Assembly: GCF_003388735.1 (NCBI RefSeq)
Contig: NZ_QUBQ01000001.1
Span: 2,170,001 to 2,234,000, forward strand
Reading direction: 5' to 3'
Source of the DNA: Paenibacillus paeoniae
Lineage (GTDB): Bacteria; Bacillota; Bacilli; Paenibacillales; Paenibacillaceae
DNA length: 64,000 nucleotides
Shown: positions 1 to 8,913 of the stretch, in pieces
Numbering within the stretch: position 1 is the stretch's first letter
Layout: each line of letters starts with the position of its first letter
Made by a program: the position numbers and the translations under genes
Notes under the pieces: generated by a model
Seen by the model: only the letters and a program-made list of their open reading frames with translations
What the model was told of the DNA's origin: nothing
Database searches by the model: none

Positions 1-645
1 CGGCGTTACGTCGATGAACGTTTCACCGCGACCTGGCGTGCTGCTCTCGATTTCGATCTTCGGAATACGCGGCGTCTCGGACAGATGCATGCCGGAGGAA
101 CGCACCTGCGCTTTTGGATCAATGGATATAGATGCGGCCGGTGACGCTGAAGCGCCAGCCGAGTGCTTGCTCGAAGCGACATACGCTAGTACGTCTTTGC
201 GCGTAATGCGGCCGCCAAGTCCCGTACCGCTAACATCGCTTAACCGAACGCCATGTTCGGCAGCCAACTGCTGTACCGCCGGCGAGAAGCGATTACGCAT
301 CGGCGCATCGTCATCTGTAGCAATAGCCGCCAGTCCTGCTGTTGTCGCCGCTGGCTCCGTTGATGCCGGCTGCACAGCCGGTTCGGCTGCATCACCCGTC
401 GCTTCCGTTTCGATTATACAAACAGGCGTACCAACCGGAACCGTCTCTCCGTTGCCCACCAATATTTTAACCAGCTTGCCTGACACCGTGGACGGAAGCT
501 CCGCATTTACTTTATCGGTTAATATTTCGCAGATCGGCTCGTAAATATCAACCCAATCACCCGGCTGCTTCAGCCACTTATCTATCGTGGCGTTCACAAG
601 CGACTCCGCTAGCTGCGGCACGACGATTTCCGTCAAAGTTTTCAT
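1..645 (-). CDS. bkdB: 2-oxo acid dehydrogenase E2 (dihydrolipoamide acyltransferase), C-terminus cut by window edge
   Basis: This is the N-terminal 215 codons of the acyltransferase core of a branched-chain 2-oxo acid dehydrogenase complex. A lipoyl domain fills roughly residues 1-80, with the lipoylated lysine in the motif TDKVNAE. An Ala/Thr-rich linker follows, then a peripheral subunit-binding domain (FSPAVQQLAAEHG ... GGRITRKDVLAY). The catalytic domain lies beyond base 1. The ATG has an AGGAGCTGG-type ribosome site. It is the last gene seen of an E3-E1alpha-E1beta-E2 operon, 44 bp after E1-beta. An acetoin- or pyruvate-type E2 is possible, but the gene order and partner E1 favour bkd. 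Confidence 0.9.
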   Translation of the reverse strand, partial: MKTLTEIVVPQLAESLVNATIDKWLKQPGDWVDIYEPICEILTDKVNAELPSTVSGKLVKILVGNGETVPVGTPVCIIETEATGDAAEPAVQPASTEPAATTAGLAAIATDDDAPMRNRFSPAVQQLAAEHGVRLSDVSGTGLGGRITRKDVLAYVASSKHSAGASASPAASISIDPKAQVRSSGMHLSETPRIPKIEIESSTPGRGETFIDVTP

Positions 646-689
646 TCAACCAGCTCCTAACTGTCCAAGCCTCAATGGGCCCGCAATCC

Positions 690-1673
690 TTAATATAATG
701 CTAGATGTTTCATTGCCTCTTTCACTTTATCCTTATTCAGAAGGAAAAACTTCTCTCCAGGCGGATTGATCGGCATAGCCGGCACATCCGGTCCGCATAG
801 ACGCATAATCGGCGCATCCAGCTCGTAGAGCAGCTCTTCCGCAATAATGGCAGCTACTTCGGCTCCGACTCCGCCCGTTTTGTTGTCTTCATGCACAATC
901 AACACTTTGCCTGTCTTGCGAACTGCCTCCAGAATCGCTTCTTTATCAAGCGGCTGAATCGTACGCAAATCCAGAATATGTGCGCTGATCCCTTCCTGCT
1001 GCAGCTCTTCGGCAGCCTGCTCCACGAATCGAAGCGGCATGCTGTACCCGATTACGGTAATATCATCGCCTTCACGCAAGACATTGGCAACTCCGATCGG
1101 CACGATATAATCCTCTTCCGGTACTTCGCCGTTAACCAGCTTGTAGCACTTCTTGTTCTCGAAGAAGATGACCGGGTCTTCGTCGCGTACAGCCGCCTTC
1201 AGCAGCCCCTTCGCATCGTAAGGACGGTATGGCGCTACAATCTTAAGTCCCGGTGTTCCAAAAAACACCGATTCCGGACATTGCGAATGGTACAAACCTC
1301 CAAATACACCGCCGCCAATTGGCGCACGTATAACAATCGGACAAGTCCAGTCGTTATTGGAGCGGTAACGAATCTTGGCCGCTTCGCTAATAATTTGGTT
1401 GGTCGCTGGAAACATAAAGTCCGAATATTGCATCTCAGCAATCGGCTTCATGCCATACATAGCTGCGCCAATCGCTACGCCTGCAATTGCAGATTCCGCC
1501 AAAGGCGTATCCATAGCCCGCAGTTCGCCGAACTGCTCATGCAATCCTTTGGTCGTCGTAAAGACGCCGCCTTTCACGCCGACGTCCTCTCCGAGCACGA
1601 ATACATCCTCATCGCGCTCCATCTCTTCCTTCATCGCAAGTCTGATTGCATCAATATAATCCATGACGGCCAT
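690..1673 (-). CDS. bkdAB: branched-chain 2-oxo acid dehydrogenase E1, beta subunit
   Basis: 327 residues, the normal length for the E1-beta subunit of a heterotetrameric decarboxylase. With E1-alpha it decarboxylates branched 2-oxo acids on thiamine diphosphate and reductively acylates the E2 lipoyl arm, supplying primers for iso/anteiso fatty acids. The N-terminal transketolase-like pyrimidine domain contains GEDVGVKGGVF and the family motif DTPLAE; a C-terminal transketolase domain (LDLRTIQPLD, VHEDNKTGG) follows. The ATG overlaps the E1-alpha stop by one base and has AAGGAGG nine bases upstream, indicating translational coupling. Confidence 0.93.
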   Translation of the reverse strand: MAVMDYIDAIRLAMKEEMERDEDVFVLGEDVGVKGGVFTTTKGLHEQFGELRAMDTPLAESAIAGVAIGAAMYGMKPIAEMQYSDFMFPATNQIISEAAKIRYRSNNDWTCPIVIRAPIGGGVFGGLYHSQCPESVFFGTPGLKIVAPYRPYDAKGLLKAAVRDEDPVIFFENKKCYKLVNGEVPEEDYIVPIGVANVLREGDDITVIGYSMPLRFVEQAAEELQQEGISAHILDLRTIQPLDKEAILEAVRKTGKVLIVHEDNKTGGVGAEVAAIIAEELLYELDAPIMRLCGPDVPAMPINPPGEKFFLLNKDKVKEAMKHLALY

Positions 1674-2707
1674 TAGCGCAGCCCTCCTTGCTTGTCATCA
1701 TCCGCGTAGACATGCAACAGCGTTGACTCCGGTGTCGGGAACGGCGCTTTGTCGCCATATTCCGTCGCATCATCAAGCTCTTTGCGTATCTCAGCTTGCA
1801 TCACAGCCTCCAGCTCATCGTTCCAGATGCCGCAATCCGTCAAGTATTGCTTGAACAGCGGTAAGCCATCCTTCGCACGATTCTCATCAACCTCTTCCTT
1901 CGTGCGGTAAGCCAAATCGTTATCCGATGTAGAGTGAGGAGATAGACGGTACATCATCGCTTCAATCAAAGTTGGCCCTTCGCCTGCTATCGCACGCTCA
2001 CGAGCTTCCTTCACCACACGATACACTTCGAGCGCATCATTGCCATCTACACGGAAACCCGGGAATCCGTAGCCTAGCGCCCGGTCCGATACTTTGCCGC
2101 CCAATTGCTTGTGAACAGGGACAGAAATGGCATATTGGTTGTTCTCACACATCAGAATAACAGGCAGCTTATGCACGCCCGCGAAGTTGCAGCCCTCATG
2201 GAAGTCACCCTGGTTGCTAGAGCCTTCACCGAAGGTAACGAAGCTGACCAGCTGTTTTTTCTTCATCTTCGCAGCTAGCGCGATGCCTACTGCATGAGGC
2301 ACTTGTGTCGTTACCGGACTGGAGCCCGTCACAATGCGCAGCTTCTTATGACCGAAGTGACCCGGCATCTGGCGTCCGCCGCTGTTAGGGTCCTCCGCTT
2401 TCGCGAATACCGACAGAAGCAACTCACGCAGCGTCATCCCGACTGACAATACAAAGCCATAGTCACGATAATACGGCAGGAAATAATCCTCCTCGCGATT
2501 CAGCGCGTATGCCGCCGCTACCTGCGCGACCTCTTGGCCAATACCCGATACGTGAAAGTTTATTTTGCCTGCACGCTGCAGAAGCAGCATTCGCTCATCA
2601 AATTTTCTTGCCTTAACCATTGTCGTATACATATCGATAGCTTGCTCATCGCTTAAACCCAATTCCAAATGGCGAGCCTTTTTACTTGCTGAAGATATTC
2701 CGGCCAT
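1673..2707 (-). CDS. bkdAA: branched-chain 2-oxo acid dehydrogenase E1, alpha subunit
   Basis: 344 residues. The thiamine diphosphate motif begins at GEGSSNQGD (about residue 160) and ends at ENN (about 188-190). The phosphorylation-loop-like region YRLSPHSTSDND is typical of BCKDH-type E1-alpha rather than PdhA. It pairs with the downstream E1-beta. The start ATG follows AAGGAGGAATGCCTGA. A good sigma-A promoter sits just upstream, so E1-alpha, E1-beta and E2 can be transcribed separately from the E3 gene. The substrate class is inferred from the operon and was not tested. Confidence 0.92.
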   Translation of the reverse strand: MAGISSASKKARHLELGLSDEQAIDMYTTMVKARKFDERMLLLQRAGKINFHVSGIGQEVAQVAAAYALNREEDYFLPYYRDYGFVLSVGMTLRELLLSVFAKAEDPNSGGRQMPGHFGHKKLRIVTGSSPVTTQVPHAVGIALAAKMKKKQLVSFVTFGEGSSNQGDFHEGCNFAGVHKLPVILMCENNQYAISVPVHKQLGGKVSDRALGYGFPGFRVDGNDALEVYRVVKEARERAIAGEGPTLIEAMMYRLSPHSTSDNDLAYRTKEEVDENRAKDGLPLFKQYLTDCGIWNDELEAVMQAEIRKELDDATEYGDKAPFPTPESTLLHVYADDDKQGGLR

Positions 2708-2734
2708 TCAGGCATTCCTCCTTGTTTGCCAGCT

Positions 2735-2763
2735 ATTATAACCTGGTACTAAGACCTTGTCAT
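2735..2763 (-). promoter_or_regulatory. sigma-A promoter for E1alpha-E1beta-E2
   Basis: Reading the minus strand, a -35 box ATGACA is followed by exactly 17 bases and a -10 box TATAAT, ending 28 bases before the E1-alpha start codon. It lies in the 99-bp gap after the E3 gene. Confidence 0.65.
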
Positions 2764-2806
2764 ACTTATTATAACCGCTTTATGAGCAAAAAGAAATCCG
2801 TCTTCT

Positions 2807-4234
2807 TTAAAAGGCAATAGCCTTCCCATCAACAGCCAGCATCGCTTCCCCTAAAGCCTCTGCTAACGTGGGATGCGGATGTACCATTGCGCCCACTTCC
2901 CAAGGCGCAGCATTCATCCAGCCGGCAAGAGAAGCTTCCGATATCAAATCAGTCGCATGCGGTCCAATCATATGAACGCCCAGAATATCATCGGTCTTCC
3001 GGTCCGCGATTACCTTCACAAAACCTTCGGCCTCTCCCATTACAATGGCCTTGCCGATCGCTTGGAACGGAATCTTGCCAATCTTGATATCATGTCCTCT
3101 TGTCCGTGCGCCGTCTTCCGTCAATCCATAGGAAGCGATCTCGGGACTAGCATAAATACATCTAGGAATCAAATGATGTGGCAGCGGAGCCGGCTTTCCT
3201 CCGCAAATATGATCGACGGCGTTCAGTCCTTCGTGAGATGCAGCATGAGCAAGCTGCACGCCCCCGACTACATCTCCGATTGCATAGATATGAGGCTCTG
3301 TCGTCTGTCCAAATTCATTAACTTCAATAAAACCGTCTTTCGTTCGAATATCCGTATTCTGAAGCCCGATACCTTCCACATTCGCAATGCGGCCTACAGA
3401 CAAGAGAAGCTTGTCCGCAGTAAGCTCGACTTCTCCATCCTGAGTCAAGGCTTTTATCGAAATACCTTCGCTACCTGAATGGTAGGTCGAGGTATCAAGC
3501 TGTACGCTGGTCAATATTCGTACGCCTCGGCGACGTAGCGCCCGGGAAAGCTCTGCGGACACTTCCGCATCCTCGCCTGGCAACAGTCTCGCTCCCGCCT
3601 CGATTAGCGTCACGCTTACGCCAAAGTCTTGTAGCATCGATGCCCACTCGACACCGATCACGCCTCCGCCAACGATTAGTATGGACGTAGGCAGAGCATC
3701 CAATTGAAGCGCGTCGTCGCTAGTTAAAATATGTTCGCCATCCGGCGTCAAACCCGGCAATGAACGAGGTCTGGAGCCCGTTGCGATAATAAGGTTCGTC
3801 GAGACGACTGATTCCATCTCTCCATCCGCCAATTCCACAGCAAGCGAACCGCTCTTCGGAGAGAAGATGGAAGGCCCTATCACCCTGCCTTTGCCTTTAA
3901 GAATTTCAATGCCGTGTTTCTTCATCAGGCTCTGCAGCCCTCGGAACAGTTGATCCACTGTCGATGATTTGCGAAGCTGAACCTTGCCAAAGTCAAGCGA
4001 TACCGCACCTTCGGCTACGTCAATGCCAAATTGAGCGGACCCCAGCAGCGTCCGATATACTTCTGCGCTCCGAAGCAAAGATTTGCTTGGGATGCATCCT
4101 TTATGCAGGCAAGTTCCGCCCAGCTTGTCCATCTCAATAATCGCTACCTTCTTGCCCGCCTGCGCGGCCCGTATCGCCGCCGTATATCCGCCTGGACCTC
4201 CGCCTAGTACGGCTACATCTACTGTAATCGCCAT
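2807..4234 (-). CDS. lpdV: dihydrolipoamide dehydrogenase (E3)
   Basis: 475 residues. This FAD enzyme reoxidises the dihydrolipoyl arm of E2 with NAD+. The N-terminal FAD motif GGGPGG is at about 11-16, the redox disulfide TCLHKGC has cysteines at 42 and 47, an NAD-binding motif VGGGVIGVEWA lies in the middle, and the C-terminal dimer domain carries the catalytic HPHPTLAE. It is the first gene of the operon. Because ptb, bcd and buk, which precede lpdV in B. subtilis, are absent here, the symbol rests on the downstream E1/E2 genes. A general lpdA role is possible. Confidence 0.92.
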   Translation of the reverse strand: MAITVDVAVLGGGPGGYTAAIRAAQAGKKVAIIEMDKLGGTCLHKGCIPSKSLLRSAEVYRTLLGSAQFGIDVAEGAVSLDFGKVQLRKSSTVDQLFRGLQSLMKKHGIEILKGKGRVIGPSIFSPKSGSLAVELADGEMESVVSTNLIIATGSRPRSLPGLTPDGEHILTSDDALQLDALPTSILIVGGGVIGVEWASMLQDFGVSVTLIEAGARLLPGEDAEVSAELSRALRRRGVRILTSVQLDTSTYHSGSEGISIKALTQDGEVELTADKLLLSVGRIANVEGIGLQNTDIRTKDGFIEVNEFGQTTEPHIYAIGDVVGGVQLAHAASHEGLNAVDHICGGKPAPLPHHLIPRCIYASPEIASYGLTEDGARTRGHDIKIGKIPFQAIGKAIVMGEAEGFVKVIADRKTDDILGVHMIGPHATDLISEASLAGWMNAAPWEVGAMVHPHPTLAEALGEAMLAVDGKAIAF

Positions 4235-4368
4235 TCCAGTCCCTCCAATTACTCTTCTTCTATGATATGTCTGCCTCTATTATTCATGCTTAAGTATAGC
4301 CAAAACGTGGGGATTAACAGTACCATTGTACCGCTTTTTCAAATTCATTTCACTGACTTGGAGTAAAA

Positions 4369-4397
4369 TAGACACCTCGCGCAGAAAAAGGTATGAT
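4369..4397 (+). promoter_or_regulatory. sigma-A promoter of the DUF2627 gene
   Basis: TAGACA, a 17-base spacer and TATGAT, 55 bases before the start codon at 4452. Confidence 0.5.
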
Positions 4398-4451
4398 AGA
4401 TGAGGTTAAGCTGTTCTGCGACCGTACTTAAGTCAAGGAGATATCGAACAT

Positions 4452-4745
4452 ATGAGAGTAGTACTTATCCGTTTTATCGCAGTCATCATGCTTGTTATAC
4501 CCGGAATACTTGCGTGCTTCGGATTTCTGAAGATGAAGGACTCCCTGTTCATCTTTTACTCCGACTTTGGCAATGAAGCCGTGACGCCAAGCTTTGATTG
4601 GCTCACATTCCTGCTCGGCCTGGTCATGTTTGCCGCTGGTGTCGGCTTTATCGGCGGTTGGATCTTTTTCCGAGATCGCAAACGCAATTATGTAGCAACA
4701 AGATTTAAAGAGAAGCGCCCTCGTCCGCCCAAGCCACAGGCTTAG
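4452..4745 (+). CDS. DUF2627 (YqzF-type) small membrane protein
   Basis: 97 residues with two predicted membrane segments (about 5-27 and 52-76) and a basic, proline-rich cytoplasmic tail (KEKRPRPPKPQA). It resembles the DUF2627/YqzF family, which also lies beside the bkd operon in B. subtilis. Function is unknown. It is divergent from the E3 gene. The ATG follows AAGGAGATATCGAACAT. A hairpin starts inside the last codons and ends in a T-rich run. Confidence 0.8.
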   Translation: MRVVLIRFIAVIMLVIPGILACFGFLKMKDSLFIFYSDFGNEAVTPSFDWLTFLLGLVMFAAGVGFIGGWIFFRDRKRNYVATRFKEKRPRPPKPQA

Positions 4746-4768
4746 CGTCGATGGCGCTTCTTTATTTT
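4711..4768 (+). terminator. rho-independent terminator overlapping the end of the DUF2627 gene
   Basis: AGAAGCGCC (4711-4719) pairs with GGCGCTTCT (4753-4761), followed by a T-rich stretch. The 5' arm lies inside the coding sequence. Confidence 0.6.
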
Positions 4769-4883
4769 ACAATGCGATGACGAACCCGTCCAATCTTTAC
4801 ATAGTTGCTGAGCGGGATTGATTCATCTCTAACGTTAACAGCATACACTGGATACATCGAGCAAAGAAGCGAGGTGAATCCAT

Positions 4884-5048
4884 ATGAACATCGTATTCGA
4901 CGTCCTGGTAGACGGCAAGAAACAAGAGACTTTGCGACCGAATAAGCAAAAACTGAAAGACATTAGACTTTTCATCAAAGCAGAAGCTGCCCATCTCATT
5001 CGCAAATACGGCCGAAACGTTTATTTAAATCGCAGATTTGAATATTAA
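4884..5048 (+). CDS. 54-residue basic protein of unknown function
   Basis: A short reading frame beginning MNIVFDVLVDGKK and ending YLNRRFEY, with GAGGTG eight bases before the ATG. It is rich in Lys and Arg, has no membrane segment, and looks like one short strand-helix fold (helix about 24-42). The good ribosome site and a terminator that starts inside its last codons support it as a real gene. The opposite-strand frame over it has no ribosome site. I do not recognise a family. Confidence 0.7.
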   Translation: MNIVFDVLVDGKKQETLRPNKQKLKDIRLFIKAEAAHLIRKYGRNVYLNRRFEY

Positions 5049-5067
5049 TTCAAACTGCGATTTTTTT
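5027..5067. terminator. bidirectional terminator between the 54-aa gene and the GGDEF gene
   Basis: AATCGCAG-A-TTTGAA pairs with TTCAAA-CTGCGATT around a TATTAA loop and is followed by seven T on the plus strand. Its 5' arm lies in the coding end of the 54-aa gene and its 3' end abuts the GGDEF gene. Confidence 0.75.
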
Positions 5068-6172
5068 ATGGGCTGAGTACCGGCACCTTCTCATTGGAGC
5101 ACACTTGATTTCTACCGCCAGCTTTTGCCCTGTACAACGCTTCATCGGCTTGCTCCATCAGTTGCTCGCGGCTTGTATAAGGAAAGGTTGCAACCCCGAT
5201 CGACACTGTAATGTGCAGGCTCGTCCCGTCCGTTAGCTCAAACCGATGGCGTTTTACAGCCTGTCGCATTTTCTCGGCAATCGTAAGAGCATGCTCATGC
5301 GGTGTATCGTAGAGCAATACGGAGAATTCCTCCCCGCCATTGCGGGACACCGTATCGAAAGTTCGCGCCGTTTCCCTCAGAATAATTCCCAGTTGCTTCA
5401 ACACTAAATCGCCGTTCACATGTCCGTAAGTATCATTAACCTTCTTGAAGAAGTCAATATCGATAAGTGCAATGGAGAGACATTCGCCCTTGGCCGCTGC
5501 GGTCTGAAGCAAGGTCTGATAGGTCGCATCAAATCTTCTATTATTGCTAAGACCGGTCAAGAAATCCACTGTCGCTTCCTTTTCGTTTTTCTTGAATTGG
5601 ATATTCGCCTTATTCAAGAAATCGACCAGATAAGCAGTCAGCAAGCCGCCAATAGTCATCATCACCACATAAGCCGCAATCGGAATAACCGCTTTTTCTC
5701 CTACATTTATTGTAAATACGAAAGCCGTAAGCACATTGCAAATGACAATGGAATAGATCCACTTCTTCCAATACGAAAAAGCTTGATAGCACACCACTCC
5801 TACTGCAAGCGCAATGATAATCGTATTGCCCGCAGCAATGATTGTGGACACGGTAACCTCACCGAAAGCAAACAGCCGTGTAGCAAAGATGAGGACAGCT
5901 GCAATCAAAGAGGAATAGATCCCTCCATACATAACGGCTATAATGACGGCTAGTTGCCGGAAGTCCAGCAGTGTTCCATTCATATGGACTGTGAAAGCCA
6001 TTAGAATAATACCGAGACCTCCTGCTATTAAACCCACCTTCCATGTCATTATACATGAAAGCTTGTCCCCCAATTCGACCTTCTTCAAAACGAGCTGATT
6101 AGCCAAAAAGAGATACGCCGTTACGATGGCTAAGTTGGCTACCATATCTTCGATAGTATCTAGCAAAGTCAA
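5066..6172 (-). CDS. membrane-bound diguanylate cyclase (5TMR_LYT-GGDEF)
   Basis: 368 residues. The first ~190 form about six membrane segments resembling the 5TMR_LYT sensor module (PF07694 type). A GGDEF domain follows at about 200-360. The active-site loop is GGEEF, an accepted active variant, and it is preceded at the expected five-residue spacing by the inhibitory-site motif RTFD (RxxD). It should therefore make cyclic di-GMP from two GTP at the membrane, with product feedback. It stands alone, tail to tail with the 54-aa gene. The signal sensed is unknown. Confidence 0.88.
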   Translation of the reverse strand: MTLLDTIEDMVANLAIVTAYLFLANQLVLKKVELGDKLSCIMTWKVGLIAGGLGIILMAFTVHMNGTLLDFRQLAVIIAVMYGGIYSSLIAAVLIFATRLFAFGEVTVSTIIAAGNTIIIALAVGVVCYQAFSYWKKWIYSIVICNVLTAFVFTINVGEKAVIPIAAYVVMMTIGGLLTAYLVDFLNKANIQFKKNEKEATVDFLTGLSNNRRFDATYQTLLQTAAAKGECLSIALIDIDFFKKVNDTYGHVNGDLVLKQLGIILRETARTFDTVSRNGGEEFSVLLYDTPHEHALTIAEKMRQAVKRHRFELTDGTSLHITVSIGVATFPYTSREQLMEQADEALYRAKAGGRNQVCSNEKVPVLSP

Positions 6173-6314
6173 ATCTGCCTACACCTTTCTGCGTATGAGA
6201 TATCTGTACGATTATAGCATAGATTCTCGATGAAGGATTATTTTAGAAGAGGAGGCGCAGGTACATACACGGAGAAAATGCAACTTCTTCAACGGTTGCA
6301 TCGTTAAAAAACGA

Positions 6315-6364
6315 TAAAAAATACCGCATAGGTATCAGTTGTAAATAACCGATACCTATGCGGT
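6315..6364 (-). terminator. spo0A terminator
   Basis: ACCGCATAGGTATC (6323-6336) is exactly complementary to GATACCTATGCGGT (6351-6364), a 14-bp stem with a 14-base loop. On the minus strand it is followed by a T run. Confidence 0.85.
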
Positions 6365-6400
6365 ACTCATCGAATAACTAAACCCATAGTTCTCTTACTT

Positions 6401-7213
6401 TCACGAAACTTTATGCTCAATTCTCAGCTTGTCCGCCACCATCGCAATGAACTCGCTATTCGTTGGCTTCGACTTACTGATGTTAATTGTATATCCGAAC
6501 AGATGACTGATGGAGTCAATGTTGCCGCGTGTCCAAGCCACTTCGATTGCATGGCGGATAGCGCGTTCAACGCGTGAAGGCGTTGTTTTAAATTTTTCGG
6601 CGATAGCGGGATAAAGCGTCTTCGTAATGGCACCCAGAATTTCAATATTGTTGTACACCATCGTAATGGCTTCACGCAAGTACTGATAACCCTTAATGTG
6701 TGCAGGCACGCCGATTTCATGAATGATGCTGGTAATGTTGGCATCCAGGTTTTTGCCTTTCGCAAGCGGCACAACGTTCGACTTGATTGTAGCAGAGCCG
6801 ACGCTGTAATTAGCAGAGGACGAGAATGCGGTATTGCCTACCAATTGACGGATACGGTTTGCAAGGATATCCATATCAAATGGCTTCAGTATGTAATATG
6901 AAGCTCCCAATTGAACGGCTTTTTGCGTAATGTTTTCTTGGCCGAACGCCGTAAGCATAATAATTTTCGGCATGGGTGATAAATTCATTTCTCTCAATCT
7001 TTCCAGTACACCTAGGCCATCCAAGTGCGGCATTATAATATCAAGAATAAGTATATCCGGCACATCCCTGGACTGCTCCAAGTGACGAATAACCTCTTCT
7101 CCATTATACGCTACACCACTTACATGCATATCACTTTGTTCGGATATGTATTCCGATAACAAGTTAGTAAACTCTCTGTTGTCATCTGCTAACAATACTT
7201 CGATCTTATGCAA
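6401..7213 (-). CDS. spo0A: Spo0A, master response regulator of sporulation
   Basis: 270 residues. The N-terminal receiver has the acidic pair in LADDN (10-11), the phosphoacceptor Asp at about 58 (LILDIIMP), the switch Thr (LTAFG) and the conserved Lys in ILKPFD. The C-terminal Spo0A DNA-binding domain (about 150-265) includes the recognition region [17 protein letters not shown]. It is activated by the phosphorelay and binds 0A boxes. The ATG follows AAGGGAGGATTAG. Four 0A-box sequences lie upstream. spoIVB precedes it, as in other endospore formers. Confidence 0.98.
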   Translation of the reverse strand: MHKIEVLLADDNREFTNLLSEYISEQSDMHVSGVAYNGEEVIRHLEQSRDVPDILILDIIMPHLDGLGVLERLREMNLSPMPKIIMLTAFGQENITQKAVQLGASYYILKPFDMDILANRIRQLVGNTAFSSSANYSVGSATIKSNVVPLAKGKNLDANITSIIHEIGVPAHIKGYQYLREAITMVYNNIEILGAITKTLYPAIAEKFKTTPSRVERAIRHAIEVAWTRGNIDSISHLFGYTINISKSKPTNSEFIAMVADKLRIEHKVS

Positions 7214-7274
7214 AGTCTAATCCTCCCTTAAATGATATTTATGTGTTGGGACATTCGCTGTCTGAGTTTAAGTT

Positions 7275-7405
7275 TTCGACATACATAATGGAATTCCTTC
7301 TGTCGAAAATCTTTTTTCTTTATTTTTTTAGAAGAGTTCGATATAATAAATAATTTATTGCATGAAACGAACAATTTCGGGATGCTTCGACACATACTTG
7401 TCGAA
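7275..7405. promoter_or_regulatory. four 0A boxes upstream of spo0A
   Basis: The 7-base core TGTCGAA or its complement TTCGACA occurs four times between spoIVB and spo0A: TTCGACA at 7275-7281, TGTCGAA at 7301-7307, TTCGACA at 7386-7392 and TGTCGAA at 7399-7405. They form two inverted pairs with spacers of 19 and 6 bases. Spo0A binds this core, so the layout indicates autoregulation. Confidence 0.7.
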
Positions 7406-7414
7406 ATGGAATAT

Positions 7415-7456
7415 GAAGAAACGCCTTCCGCGAACTTCCATTCGCAGAAGGCGTTT
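7415..7456. terminator. terminator after spoIVB
   Basis: ACGCCTTCCGCGAA pairs with TTCGCAGAAGGCGT with one mismatch, around a CTTCCA loop. T-rich bases flank both sides. It sits 6 bases beyond the spoIVB stop and would separate spoIVB from spo0A. Confidence 0.7.
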
Positions 7457-7461
7457 TGTCA

Positions 7462-8790
7462 TTAAGCCGCTTTATCGTCATGGCCTCTTGAAGATTTCAT
7501 CAAAACACCTGCGTCTTGAAGCATCCATTCAATGAAACATCCGTATCCGGATGACGGGTCATTGACAAATACATGGGTTACCGCGCCAACTAGCTTACCA
7601 TCTTGAATGATAGGACTGCCGGACATGCCTTGCACGATGCCGCCTGTCTTACTGAGCAGTCGCTTGTCCGTAATCTTGATCACCATACCTTTGGTCGCTG
7701 GGCTGGATTGCTTGGATACATGCATGATTTCAATGTTGAAGCGTTCCACCTTCTGATCGTTGACAACCGTTAAAATTTGCGCCGGCCCCTCCTTCACATC
7801 CTCAGCAAATGCCACAGGCAATGTCTTGCCGCTATAACTATGAGTAGGAGCCTCGTTCATCTTACCGAAAATGCCGAATGGAGTGTTCCGCTCAATATTG
7901 CCCAGAACTTTGCTTTCCTTCACAAAATGGGCACGCTTCTCACCAGGCTCGCCTGTCTGGCTCTTATTAATGGACGTGACGCTGGATTGCAGGATTTGTC
8001 CTTCTCCCACTTCAATCGGTGTTTGCGTGTCCATATCCGTAATTACATGTCCCAACGCTCCGTATACGCCTTGATCAGGAGCATAAAAGGTAAGTGTGCC
8101 CACACCCGCAGCAGAGTCTCGAATATACAGCCCCAAACGCCATGCTTTGTCATCTTCGTCATAGACAGGACTAAGCTTCGTGTTGCTCAGCTGTCCTCCG
8201 CGCTTATACGTAACTTCAAGCGGTTGCTTGTCATCGCCGTACCGTGCACATAATAAGCCCACTTTGTGAACCTCATTTACAGGGGTACCGTTAATGCTCA
8301 TGATCAAATCGCCCAGCTTCAAACCGGCAGTCTCGCCCGGAGACTGCTTCGCCCCATTGCGGTCCACCACTTGATGATGACCGACGACGAGAATGCCAGC
8401 CGATTTCACTTTTACGCCAATCGTCTGTCCGCCCGGAATGACGCGAAGATCCGGCACTACATTTACTTTGATCGTTTTGAAAGGAATTTTACCAAATAAT
8501 TTCACTTTCATGTTGGTCTGACCGCTTTGGCTCGGTTGCAGTGATAGCGGCTCGCTTAATTTAACGGATGTAGAATGTCTGGACATGCCGTTAACTTGAA
8601 GCATCTGGGGATCGACCGTGACCTCCGCATGAACGGGAACTCCAACTTGCAATCGTTTCATTTGGCCAGAGAATAAACGAAGTTCATTCGGAAGTGCCGC
8701 GAATTGTTGAAACGGGGTGGAGAAACCGATCAGGCAGACGAAGGACACGAGGATCAACCCAAACCATCGTTTCCGAGGATTGGAGTTCAA
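7462..8790 (-). CDS. spoIVB: SpoIVB intercompartmental signalling serine peptidase
   Basis: About 442 residues, family S55. The forespore secretes it to trigger pro-sigma-K processing by cleaving SpoIVFA. There is an N-terminal membrane anchor (about 8-28), a PDZ domain containing GLKLGDLIMSINGTPV, and a C-terminal peptidase domain with the catalytic His in ALGHVITD and Ser in MSGSPI. I place the start at the TTG at 8790, ten bases after AGGGAG. The ATG at 8811 has no ribosome site. It lies between recN and spo0A, the conserved order. Confidence 0.95.
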   Translation of the reverse strand: MNSNPRKRWFGLILVSFVCLIGFSTPFQQFAALPNELRLFSGQMKRLQVGVPVHAEVTVDPQMLQVNGMSRHSTSVKLSEPLSLQPSQSGQTNMKVKLFGKIPFKTIKVNVVPDLRVIPGGQTIGVKVKSAGILVVGHHQVVDRNGAKQSPGETAGLKLGDLIMSINGTPVNEVHKVGLLCARYGDDKQPLEVTYKRGGQLSNTKLSPVYDEDDKAWRLGLYIRDSAAGVGTLTFYAPDQGVYGALGHVITDMDTQTPIEVGEGQILQSSVTSINKSQTGEPGEKRAHFVKESKVLGNIERNTPFGIFGKMNEAPTHSYSGKTLPVAFAEDVKEGPAQILTVVNDQKVERFNIEIMHVSKQSSPATKGMVIKITDKRLLSKTGGIVQGMSGSPIIQDGKLVGAVTHVFVNDPSSGYGCFIEWMLQDAGVLMKSSRGHDDKAA

Positions 8791-8913
8791 TGATTTCACG
8801 CTCCCTGTCATTCCATCGCATGACGAAAAAGGTTATTTCGCCATTGGCGTACCTTTAAGTTACCCTGCACCCCAGCTTTTATGTCCGCAAAAACATTCCC
8901 TGAAACCCTTCCA

